Assembly (NCBI GenBank): GCA_005888365.1
Contig: VAWZ01000094.1
Span: 5,871 to 40,976, forward strand
Reading direction: 5' to 3'
DNA length: 35,106 bases
Origin: Actinomycetota bacterium
Lineage (GTDB): Bacteria; Actinomycetota; Thermoleophilia; Gaiellales; Gaiellaceae
A program made the position numbers and the translations under genes. Shown piece by piece: positions 26,346-35,106 of the stretch; position 1 is the first letter of the stretch; each line of letters starts with the position of its first letter. The notes under the pieces are model-generated. The model did no database searches. It was given only the letters and a program-made list of their open reading frames with translations, and was not told the DNA's origin.

Positions 26346-27289
26346 TGGCTCGGGTTTCGGCTCTTCGGGACGAGCACGAGCACTGCGTCGAGGGCGCCGA
26401 AGTCGACGTACGGATCGATCTGCACCTGCTGGAAGAAGTCGGTGTCCGACTGGCCGACGCTCGTCACCTCGCCGATGGGTATCCCCTTCGGGTAGACGGA
26501 GGTGAGGCCGTTCGTGCGCCAGCCGGCGGTGACGATGCTGTCCCCCTCCTTGATGACGTCCTCCTTGCGGACTCGGTCGAGGACGAGCGTCTCACGCGTC
26601 CCTCGTGCGTGCCGCACGATGCCCGTCGCCCGTGTGCGGACGTCGATCGCAGAGGCGGCGGCTTCCTGGTCCGTGAGCAGCTGGATGCGCGCCGACCCCG
26701 AAGTCACACGCGTGACGAGTCCGACGAGATTGCCGTCGGAGCTGACGACAGGGTCGTCTACTCGGATCCCGCGATCCGATCCGACGTCGACGACGATCGC
26801 CTGCGTGAACGCGCCGGCCGGCCGGTCGATGACGGCCGCGGAGACGCCGTTGTAGTCGTGCGGAAAGCTCGCGCTCCCGACGTAGTGGAGCTGCTTGCGA
26901 AGAAAGCGGTTCTCCTGGAGCGCGAACTGTCTCTGGATCGCCTCCTGGCGCAGACTCGAGTTCTCTTTCCGGAGGCGCGCCGCTTCGGAGCGGGCGTGGA
27001 AGAGGCTCTCCGTCCAGTTGTAGGCGTCCCTGAACGGCTGCGCGATCCGATCGACGCCGACGGCGAACGGGCGCAGCACGGTTGCGCCCGCAGACTGGAC
27101 CCCGCTCATCGAGCCGCCTGCTTCCGACCGGAACGAAAAGGTGATGAGGACGAGCGCGAGCAGGACGAGCGAGCCCACAACCAGGCGACGCCGGAGCGGG
27201 CCGGAGCTGCGCTGGGAGAGCGACGTCGCAGGGAGGCGCCGGACGTTCACGCCCAGCGCGGCCGGACGCGCGCTGCGTTGGCGCGGCAT
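26342..27289 (-). CDS. mreC: Rod shape-determining protein MreC
   Basis: N-terminal TM, coiled coil, GAFTQAIVVDVGSDRGIRVDDPVVSSDGNLVGLVTRV. Confidence 0.93.
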   Translation of the reverse strand: MPRQRSARPAALGVNVRRLPATSLSQRSSGPLRRRLVVGSLVLLALVLITFSFRSEAGGSMSGVQSAGATVLRPFAVGVDRIAQPFRDAYNWTESLFHARSEAARLRKENSSLRQEAIQRQFALQENRFLRKQLHYVGSASFPHDYNGVSAAVIDRPAGAFTQAIVVDVGSDRGIRVDDPVVSSDGNLVGLVTRVTSGSARIQLLTDQEAAASAIDVRTRATGIVRHARGTRETLVLDRVRKEDVIKEGDSIVTAGWRTNGLTSVYPKGIPIGEVTSVGQSDTDFFQQVQIDPYVDFGALDAVLVLVPKSRNPSQ

Positions 27290-27328
27290 AGCGGGATGCT
27301 AGCTGGGCACTGCGCTGGACTTCCAAAG

Positions 27329-27419
27329 TGCGCAAGATCGGAATCCGCTAGCGCAGACTCCGATCGCGCGAAGATCCCTAAAGCGCGGCCGCAGAGCGGC
27401 CGCGGTGCTTACGATTTCA
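27329..27419 (-). repeat. Intergenic palindromic repeat element, copy B (mreB/mreC)
   Basis: About 73/91 aligned columns identical to 32863-32952; hairpin plus duplicated GCGGCCGC. Confidence 0.85.
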
Positions 27420-27435
27420 CATACGCGTCCGGCAG

Positions 27436-28506
<1,071 letters not shown>

Positions 28507-29079
28507 CTAGCTGCGCGTTTGCAGCAACTTCGGCGCGTGCTCCTCGAGCAGGGAGACGAGCAACGCGGCCGGGAGCCCGACGACGTTCAGGTAGTCGCCT
28601 TCGATCCGCTCCACGAGCCGTGCCCCGAGCCCCTGGATCGCGTATGCGCCCGCGCGGCCCTCCCACTCCCCGCTCTCGACGTACGTCTCCAGCCCCTCGC
28701 GCGAGAGACGGCGGAACGTGACCTTCGTCGACTCGATCTCGCTCGCCGCGAACCCGGGTCCCAGCAGGCAGAGCCCGGAGACGACCGTATGGGTCTCCCC
28801 GGAGAGCGCGACCAGCATTTGCGCGGCGTCGCCGCGATCCGCCGGCTTGCCGTAGACCCGCCCGTCGAGGACAACGGCGGTGTCGACGCCGAGGGTGAGC
28901 CGGTCGGCGCGCTCGGCCGAGCGTGCCTTGCCTTCCGCATGCCGCCGGACGAGCTCGGAGGGCTCGATTCCCTGAGCGTCGTCCTCGACGTACTCCGGGG
29001 CGACGACCTCGAAAGGGATGCGCAGCTGCTCGAGAATCGTGCGCCGTTGAGGCGACGTCGAGGCGAGAACGAGGCTCAA
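28507..29079 (-). CDS. maf: Maf-like nucleoside triphosphate pyrophosphatase
   Basis: LVLASTSPQRRTILEQL, KARSAE, YAIQGLGARLVERIEGDYLNVVGLP. Confidence 0.92.
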   Translation of the reverse strand: MSLVLASTSPQRRTILEQLRIPFEVVAPEYVEDDAQGIEPSELVRRHAEGKARSAERADRLTLGVDTAVVLDGRVYGKPADRGDAAQMLVALSGETHTVVSGLCLLGPGFAASEIESTKVTFRRLSREGLETYVESGEWEGRAGAYAIQGLGARLVERIEGDYLNVVGLPAALLVSLLEEHAPKLLQTRS

Positions 29080-29999
29080 GCTCGCGCCTCACCGCGGAAG
29101 TGACGTTCGAGCTGCGACCGGTACGCGAGTCCCAGGTCACCGCCGATTTCCGCGAGCCACTCGCTGAAGCGATCCCGCGCCAGCGGCGTCTCGTCGGATG
29201 CGAGGAGGCCGGCGAGCGTCGCGTCGAGCTCGTCGCGAGTAGCGATGACGTCGTGCAGGGCAAGGCCCGCGAACGCGCCGACCGTGTGTGCGACCACCAC
29301 GGGCGCGGTCTGGACCACGGCGCGTCCGCGGACGTGGCTCTTGATCAAGTTGACGAAGTCGAGGAAAGCCCAGCGCTCCGGCCCGGCCGCGTCCAGCGTG
29401 ACGTCCTCGTCACGCGATCCGGCTTGCACGCAGATCCTCGCCGTATCCCAGACCGAGACGGGCTGTACCTCGTAGCGGCCGTCTCCGGGCACGAGGAAGA
29501 GCGGAAGATGCCGGAGCGCCCAGGCGATGTTGTTGACGAGGATGTCCTCCGGCCCGTAGACGAGCGTCGGGCGCACGACCGCATGCGATAGCCCGGACGC
29601 CCGAAGCGCCTCCTCGGTTGCCGCCTTGCCGCGAAAGTAGGGAAAGGGCGAGGTCTCGTCCGCATGGGCGACGCTGACGTGCACGACTCGGCGGACGCCT
29701 GCCGACTTTGCGGCGCGGAAGAGCGAGATCGTGTTCTCGACGGCACGGTCGAACGTCGTTTCATTGCGTTCGAACCGCACCCAATAGGTGTTGTAGAGCG
29801 TGTCGACACCGGTCAGACGTTCGGTCAGCGATGCGTCGAAGACGAACGGGACCGCCTCGACCCGATCCGCGAGCGGATGTGCTGGATCAGGCGGGCGACG
29901 GGTGAGCGCCCGGACTCCACGGCCGCGCGCGAGGAGCTCCTCGGCGATGTAGCGGCCGGTGAAGGAGAACGCTCCGGTGACAGCGTCGAGTTCCGCCAC
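29076..29999 (-). CDS. NAD(P)-binding SDR/NmrA-like epimerase family protein
   Basis: VTGAFSFTGRYIAEELLARG Rossmann start, RPTLVYGPEDILVNNIAW. Confidence 0.82.
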   Translation of the reverse strand: MAELDAVTGAFSFTGRYIAEELLARGRGVRALTRRPPDPAHPLADRVEAVPFVFDASLTERLTGVDTLYNTYWVRFERNETTFDRAVENTISLFRAAKSAGVRRVVHVSVAHADETSPFPYFRGKAATEEALRASGLSHAVVRPTLVYGPEDILVNNIAWALRHLPLFLVPGDGRYEVQPVSVWDTARICVQAGSRDEDVTLDAAGPERWAFLDFVNLIKSHVRGRAVVQTAPVVVAHTVGAFAGLALHDVIATRDELDATLAGLLASDETPLARDRFSEWLAEIGGDLGLAYRSQLERHFRGEARA

Positions 30000-30002
30000 T
30001 AC

Positions 30003-30761
30003 TCAGCTCCGCTTGCGCGCGACCCAGATCTCTTCGGACGGCCACTTCCGGCTCCACTCGGGATCGAAGTCGGTGTAGTACTCGTGTCGCTGCGCGCGCT
30101 CGGGCGCCTGCAGCTCGACGAGCCGCTCGATCTCGAACCCTGCGCCGCGCAGCACGTCGATCCAGCCGCCGTATGTGAGCTGGAACTCGACCCCACCGTC
30201 AGGCGTCCACTCGAGGCGGTGCAGCCCGAAATAGGGGCGCTGGAGCTCGGTGGTCGCGTCTCCGACGTCGGGGAGGCAGAGCGTCGCGAGAGGCGTCCCG
30301 TGGAGGAAGACGAGTCGCCCGCCCGGTCGCAGCAGGCGCGCAGCCTCCGGGACCCAGCGATACGGATCGGCCCAGATCGAGGCGCCGTATTCGGAATGGA
30401 CGAGATCGAACGACGAGTCGGGCAAGGGCACGTTCTCGGCGAAGGCCTCGACGAGCGGAAACTCGAGCCCGAACTCCGCCTGCATGCGGCGAGCTGTAGC
30501 GAGCTGGGCCGGGGTCGGGTCGACGCCCACCGGCCGCGCGCCGCGCCTGGCGAGCCAGGCCGAGAAGTACGCCGTCCCGCAGCCGAGCTCCACGACGTCG
30601 AGCCCGTCGACGCTCCCGAGCACGTCGATCTCCGACTCGGAGATCCCGAAAGGCCCCCAGCTGATCTCGTCCGCCGCCCACGCGCCTTGCGCGTGCTCGT
30701 CCGTGTACTCGGCGTTGACCCTGGTCCAGAGCGCGACGTTCTTGTCAGACGAGCTCGTCAT
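30003..30761 (-). CDS. Class I SAM-dependent methyltransferase
   Basis: DVVELGCGTAYFSAWLARRGARPVGVDPTPAQLATAR, SFDLVHSEYG, LLRPGGRLVF. Confidence 0.87.
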   Translation of the reverse strand: MTSSSDKNVALWTRVNAEYTDEHAQGAWAADEISWGPFGISESEIDVLGSVDGLDVVELGCGTAYFSAWLARRGARPVGVDPTPAQLATARRMQAEFGLEFPLVEAFAENVPLPDSSFDLVHSEYGASIWADPYRWVPEAARLLRPGGRLVFLHGTPLATLCLPDVGDATTELQRPYFGLHRLEWTPDGGVEFQLTYGGWIDVLRGAGFEIERLVELQAPERAQRHEYYTDFDPEWSRKWPSEEIWVARKRS

Positions 30762-31164
30762 CGGGAAACCAGAGCGCGATCTCGGAGGCAGCAGTCTCGG
30801 GCGAGTCCGACCCGTGCACGAGGTTGTCCGGCATGGAGAGCGCGAGGTCGCCGCGGATCGAGCCCGGGGCCGCGTCTGCGGGATTCGTCGCCCCGATCGT
30901 CGCCCGGCAGGTCGCGATCGCGCCTTCCCCCTCGAGGACGAGCGCGAGCGTCGAGCCGGATGAAATGAACTCGACGAGCTCGCCAAAGAACGGCTTCTCG
31001 CGATGCACCTCGTAGTGCAGCTCGGCGAGCTCGCGCTCGACGCGGACGAGCCTCGCCGCCTTGACCTCGAGCCCACGGGTCTCGAACCGGCGCAGGATCT
31101 CTCCGGCCAACCCTCTCCGCATCGCGTCCGGCTTGACGAGGATGAGCGTGCGCTCGACTGCCAT
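30745..31164 (-). CDS. ndk: Nucleoside diphosphate kinase
   Basis: ERTLILVKPDAMRRGLAGEILRRFE, MPDNLVHGSDSPETAASEIALWF (active-site His). Confidence 0.94.
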   Translation of the reverse strand: MAVERTLILVKPDAMRRGLAGEILRRFETRGLEVKAARLVRVERELAELHYEVHREKPFFGELVEFISSGSTLALVLEGEGAIATCRATIGATNPADAAPGSIRGDLALSMPDNLVHGSDSPETAASEIALWFPDDELV

Positions 31165-31188
31165 GCGGCCGTCGAGTCTAGACGCTCG

Positions 31189-31704
31189 CTAGTCGCCGGC
31201 CTTCGTTCGAGGCGCCCGTTCGCGCTCGCGGGTCGTGAGGTCCTCGAGCAGCGGGAGAGCGGGTGTCACCGGCGTCGCGCAGTGCGGGCAGACCTGCCAG
31301 AGCGACTCGAGCGGCTGCCCACACGAGACGCACGCCTGCTTGAGCCGCGTGGTGCATACCGGGCAGACGAGGTACGTCGGCTCGACGCGCGCCCGGCAGA
31401 CGGGGCAGCGCTGGTCGAGTTGGGCGATGCGTTCCTCCATCGCCTTGATCTCGAGCTCGCGCTCGCGCGCGTCCTGCAGATACTCGGGAGGCCGGAAGAA
31501 CATGTAGATGACCGGACCGAGGAACGGCGGCACGAGGCCGACCAGCGTCGCAACGCCGATGAGCCAGGGATCTGCGATCCGCCGTCGTGCGTCCTTGAAC
31601 GTCCAGTACGCGGTCGCGAGCCAGAGGAGCACGAGCACGACGAGCGCGGTGTTCTTCGTGAGCGACCAGCCCTGTGATCCGGAGATGGCGAGCAGAGCGA
31701 ACAT
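31189..31704 (-). CDS. Membrane-anchored double zinc-ribbon protein
   Basis: Two TM helices, then CPVCRARVEPTYLVCPVC and CVSCGQPLESLWQVCPHC. Confidence 0.82.
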   Translation of the reverse strand: MFALLAISGSQGWSLTKNTALVVLVLLWLATAYWTFKDARRRIADPWLIGVATLVGLVPPFLGPVIYMFFRPPEYLQDARERELEIKAMEERIAQLDQRCPVCRARVEPTYLVCPVCTTRLKQACVSCGQPLESLWQVCPHCATPVTPALPLLEDLTTRERERAPRTKAGD

Positions 31705-31706
31705 CG

Positions 31707-31820
31707 TCAGAGCAGAAGCTTGCCGACCAAATAGCCGAGTGCAAAGAATGTGCCGACGAGCGCGGCGACGAAGGCTAGCGCGAACGTCACCACTCCCAGG
31801 CGCTCGCCTACCCTCGACAC
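31707..31820 (-). CDS. Small single-TM protein (37 aa) MSRVGERLGVVTFALAFVAALVGTFFALGYLVGKLLL
   Basis: GTG start with AAGGAGGA Shine-Dalgarno; overlaps the folC 3' end; not in the supplied ORF track because of length. Confidence 0.6.
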   Translation of the reverse strand: MSRVGERLGVVTFALAFVAALVGTFFALGYLVGKLLL

Positions 31821-32869
31821 GCCGCGTCCTCCTTCTGCGCGAGGTCGCCGAGGAGGTAGAGCGACCCGGTCACGAGCACGGGCTCGCCGAGCTCGTGGGC
31901 ACGTGCGAGCGCCGCGACGGGGCTGTCGATCGCCTCGACGTGCTCGAAGTACCGACGCGCGGCGCGAGCGACGTCGGCCGCAGGCAGAGCGCGCTCCGAC
32001 GACGAGCTGGTGGCGACGAGATTGCCCCCGGCGCCTCGCAGGATGCGGAGGATCTCGTCCGCGTTCTTGTCGGAAAGGATCGAGACGACGATCGTCCAGT
32101 TCCCAGGCGGAAGCCGGTCGACGAGAAATCGCGCACCGTGGGGATTGTGAGCACCGTCCCGGATCTCTGCATCCCGGCGCTCGAAACGTCCCGGGAGCTC
32201 AACCGTCTCCGCAGCAGCGATCGCGTGGCCGACAAAGGCCTCCGCGGCCTCGCGCGCCGCGCCGATCCTCACGTCGTGCCCTGTGACGAGGTGAGCCCAT
32301 TCGTCGTCCGGGAGCACGACGACGGAGCCGTCCTGCACGACGGCGAGCTTCTCTCGCGCGATCTCCGCGCGCGTCTCACCCAGGACCTCCGTGTGCTCGA
32401 GGGCGACGTTCGTGAGCAGGACGACGCGCGTCCGAAGGACGTTCGTCGCGTCGAGGCGCCCACCGAGACCGGCCTCGACGACGGCGACGTCGACGTTCGC
32501 ATTCGCGAATGCGAGGAGCGCCGCCCCCGTGACGATCTCGAACTGCGTCGCCCGCGCGCGCTCGGCCGCGGAGCGGACCGCCTGCACAACCGCCTCGAAG
32601 TCGACCTCCTCGCCGTCGAGCCGGATCCGCTCGCTCCAGGATGCGACGTGCGGGGAGATCGTCGTCCCCACCGAGAGGCCCTCCCCGAGGAGAAGCTGCT
32701 CGATCGTGACCGCTGCCGTCGACTTCCCGTTCGTGCCGACGACGTGGATCGCGGGAAACGCGTTCTGCGGATCGCCGAGCACCGCGAGCAGCTCGTGCAT
32801 TCGCGTGAGGCCGAAACCCTCCCGTGGCCAGGGCGAGAGCGAGTCGAGCCACGAGGTACTCGTGCGCAC
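31808..32869 (-). CDS. folC: Folylpolyglutamate synthase / dihydrofolate synthase (start could be GTG 32920)
   Basis: HVVGTNGKSTAAVTIEQLL, SERIRLDGEEV, VEAGLGGRLDATNVL, DGAHNPHGARFL. Confidence 0.9.
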   Translation of the reverse strand: MRTSTSWLDSLSPWPREGFGLTRMHELLAVLGDPQNAFPAIHVVGTNGKSTAAVTIEQLLLGEGLSVGTTISPHVASWSERIRLDGEEVDFEAVVQAVRSAAERARATQFEIVTGAALLAFANANVDVAVVEAGLGGRLDATNVLRTRVVLLTNVALEHTEVLGETRAEIAREKLAVVQDGSVVVLPDDEWAHLVTGHDVRIGAAREAAEAFVGHAIAAAETVELPGRFERRDAEIRDGAHNPHGARFLVDRLPPGNWTIVVSILSDKNADEILRILRGAGGNLVATSSSSERALPAADVARAARRYFEHVEAIDSPVAALARAHELGEPVLVTGSLYLLGDLAQKEDAACRG

Positions 32870-32952
32870 GACCGGAATCCGCTCGCACGGATTCCGGTCG
32901 TGCGAAGACCCCTGAATCACGGCCGCGGAGCGGCCGCGGAGCCCGCGTTTCA
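32863..32952 (-). repeat. Intergenic palindromic repeat element, copy A (valS/folC)
   Basis: Perfect 16-bp inverted repeat CGCACGACCGGAATCC (32865-32880) / GGATTCCGGTCGTGCG (32889-32904), then duplicated GGCCGCGGAGC. Confidence 0.9.
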
Positions 32953-35106
32953 AGAGCCGTCCAGCGCGGCGAGCTCGCGGCGGTAGCGCTCGAGCTTCTC
33001 GCGCTCGGCCTCCACCACCTCGGGCGGTGCCTTCGAGACGAAGCGTTCGTTCGCGAGCATCCCCTCTGCGCGCGCGACCTCCTTCCGAAGCCGCCCGATC
33101 TCTGCGTCCCGGTTGTGGTCGACGCGGGCGCGTTCCGGATGAACGACGGCCGCGAAGATCCTGCGCTCCTCGTCCGAGCCGAGCTCGACCTCCACCCCGC
33201 TCCGACGGAAGATCTGCGCTGCCTCCTGGACGCGGTCGAGCGCGTCGGCGTCGCCCGCGAAGCGGGCGTCCGGCTCCGGCCACGGCGAGACGATCAGCCG
33301 CGCATCGCGACGGGGCAGCATCGACCAGATCTCTTCCGTGACGTGAGACATGATCGGATGCAGGAGCACCAGGAGACGCTCGAGGGCACTCACTGCGGTC
33401 GCTATCGCATCGCGATCGCGATCGTTGAGACGAGGCTTGATCGACTCGGCGTACCAGTCGCAGAAGTCGTCGAACGTGAGGTGGTAGAGGACGGCCGTAG
33501 AGGCCGCGAAGTCGAAGCGGCGCCAGCACGCCTCGACCTCCGCCCGGGCGGCCTCGATGCGGGCGAGGATCCAGCGCTCCTCGAGGTCGCGCGGCTTCGT
33601 CTCGGGAGACACGTCGCCGGCGTTCTGCAGAACGAGCCGTGACACGTTCCAGAGCTTGATGGCGAGGCTGCGGCCTTCCTCGATCGCCTTGAACGAGAAG
33701 CGGACGTCCTGGGTCGAGGAGATCTTGAGCAGGCCGTAGCGGGTTGCGTCGGCGCCGTACTGTTCGATTGCCTGAATGGGGTCGATTCCCGTGCCCAGGC
33801 TCTTCGACATGCGTCGACCGTTCTCGGCGAGCACCGTCGAGTGCACGATCACGTCCGCGAAGGGGATGTCGCCGCGGAGCTCGAGGCCGGCCCAGATCAT
33901 CCGGTTCACCCAGAGGCGGATGATCTCCCGTGCGGTCGAGTCCACGTTTCCCGGGTAGTAGCGGGCGAGCTCGGGAGTCTCGTCCGGCCAGCCGAGCGTG
34001 GCGAAAGGCCAGAGCGCGGACGAGAACCAGGTGTCGAGGACGTCGGGGTCGCGCTCGAGCTCGGTCGAGCCGCACTCGGCGCACGCGCCCGGCTCATCGG
34101 CCTGGACGGTCACGTGGCCGTCCGGGCAGTACCAGATCGGAAGCTGATGCCCCCACCAGAGCTGGCGCGAGACGTTCCAGTCCGGGATCTCCTCGAGCGA
34201 GCGGAGCGCGAACTCGTGCTGGGACGAAGGGTGGAAGCGGACACGCCGCTCACGGAGTGCCAGAAGCGCAGGCTTGCGCGGCTCCTCCATCGCGCACCAC
34301 CACTGGAGCGAGATGAGCGGCTCGATGCGCGAGTGGCACCGCTCACACGTCCCGACCGAGTGCCTGTACGGCTCGGTCCGCTCGAGCCGGCCGCGCTCGC
34401 GCAACCATTCGAGCACGCGCTCGTCGGCCTCTATCTGCGTGAGACCAGCAAGCTCCCCCGCTGCCTCGTTCATCCGGCCGTCGGCTGCGAGGACGGTCAA
34501 CGCGGGAAGATCGTGAGCCCGGCCGATCTCGAAGTCGACCGGATCGTGGCCGGGCGTCACCTTGAGCGCCCCGGTGCCGAACTCGGGGTCGACGCGCTCG
34601 TCGGCGATGACCGGGACGCGCCGCTCGACGAACGGCACGACGACCCCGCGGCCCACGAAGTCGCGATAGCGATCGTCCCCGGGATGCACGGCGACCGCGA
34701 CGTCCGCGAGCATCGTCGCCGGGCGCACGGTCGCCACCGTGAGATGGCCCGAGCCGTCGACGAACGGGTACTGCGCGTAGACGAGGGTGTCGTCCATCTC
34801 CTCGTGGACGACCTCGAGGTCCGAGATCGCGGACTCGTGGAACGGACACCAGTTCACGATCCTGTTGGCGCGGTAGATCCAGCCACGTTCCCAGAGGTGG
34901 ACGAAGAAGCGCATGACCGCGCGGACGTAGTCGTCGTCCATCGTGAACCGCTCGCGTGAGTAGTCGAGCGAGGCTCCGAGACGGCGGTACTGGCCCATGA
35001 TCGTGCGGCCCGTCTTCTCGAGCCACTCCCAGGTTCGCTCGACGAACGCCTCGCGGCCGATGTCCTGCCGCGTCTTCCCTTCCTTCGCGAGCTCCTTCTC
35101 GACCAC
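32950..35106 (-). CDS. valS: Valyl-tRNA synthetase (5' end outside window)
   Basis: DWNVSRQLWWGHQLPIWYC, NGRRMSKSLGTGIDP, C-terminal coiled-coil arm; followed by folC. Confidence 0.93.
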   Translation of the reverse strand: MVEKELAKEGKTRQDIGREAFVERTWEWLEKTGRTIMGQYRRLGASLDYSRERFTMDDDYVRAVMRFFVHLWERGWIYRANRIVNWCPFHESAISDLEVVHEEMDDTLVYAQYPFVDGSGHLTVATVRPATMLADVAVAVHPGDDRYRDFVGRGVVVPFVERRVPVIADERVDPEFGTGALKVTPGHDPVDFEIGRAHDLPALTVLAADGRMNEAAGELAGLTQIEADERVLEWLRERGRLERTEPYRHSVGTCERCHSRIEPLISLQWWCAMEEPRKPALLALRERRVRFHPSSQHEFALRSLEEIPDWNVSRQLWWGHQLPIWYCPDGHVTVQADEPGACAECGSTELERDPDVLDTWFSSALWPFATLGWPDETPELARYYPGNVDSTAREIIRLWVNRMIWAGLELRGDIPFADVIVHSTVLAENGRRMSKSLGTGIDPIQAIEQYGADATRYGLLKISSTQDVRFSFKAIEEGRSLAIKLWNVSRLVLQNAGDVSPETKPRDLEERWILARIEAARAEVEACWRRFDFAASTAVLYHLTFDDFCDWYAESIKPRLNDRDRDAIATAVSALERLLVLLHPIMSHVTEEIWSMLPRRDARLIVSPWPEPDARFAGDADALDRVQEAAQIFRRSGVEVELGSDEERRIFAAVVHPERARVDHNRDAEIGRLRKEVARAEGMLANERFVSKAPPEVVEAEREKLERYRRELAALDGS

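Noticed and set aside
31808-34084. 758-aa extended ORF including folC
   Set aside because: The upstream part is out-of-frame valS; FolC similarity begins near 32869.

Overview
This window is a high-GC chromosomal segment that looks like Actinobacteria, probably Thermoleophilia/Gaiellales by gene order and protein style (inference). Most genes are on the minus strand. I see no prophage, integron, CRISPR array or recognised defence island. The backbone is: AAA ATPase; NlpC/P60 protein; a ribbon-helix-helix (RHH) / small ORF / DUF4097 operon; 2-oxoglutarate dehydrogenase E1 (frame disrupted); an exported glycoside hydrolase; homogentisate dioxygenase plus a methyltransferase; a bestrophin-like DUF4239 protein (frame disrupted); Lrp/AsnC with a divergent DMT exporter; tRNA-Ala(GGC); then the conserved cluster rsfS-nadD-obg-rpmA-rplU-rne-rodA-mrdA-mreD-mreC-mreB-maf-SDR-methyltransferase-ndk; and finally a zinc-ribbon protein, folC and valS (partial at the window end). 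Main observations beyond routine annotation: (1) a ~90-bp intergenic palindromic element present twice (mreB/mreC and valS/folC), about 80% identical by hand alignment, with a compensatory base-pair change consistent with a conserved RNA hairpin; (2) a 44-nt inverted duplication (43/44) of an obg segment in the 3' end of rplU, associated with a broken L21 C-terminus; (3) an RHH / 40-aa ORF / DUF4097 operon whose consensus-like promoter is overlapped by a perfect palindrome; (4) reading-frame breaks in sucA and a DUF4239 gene, which may be assembly errors; (5) two unlisted small ORFs with strong Shine-Dalgarno sites; (6) a likely CTG start in rsfS; and (7) a terminator-like hairpin in the rne leader.
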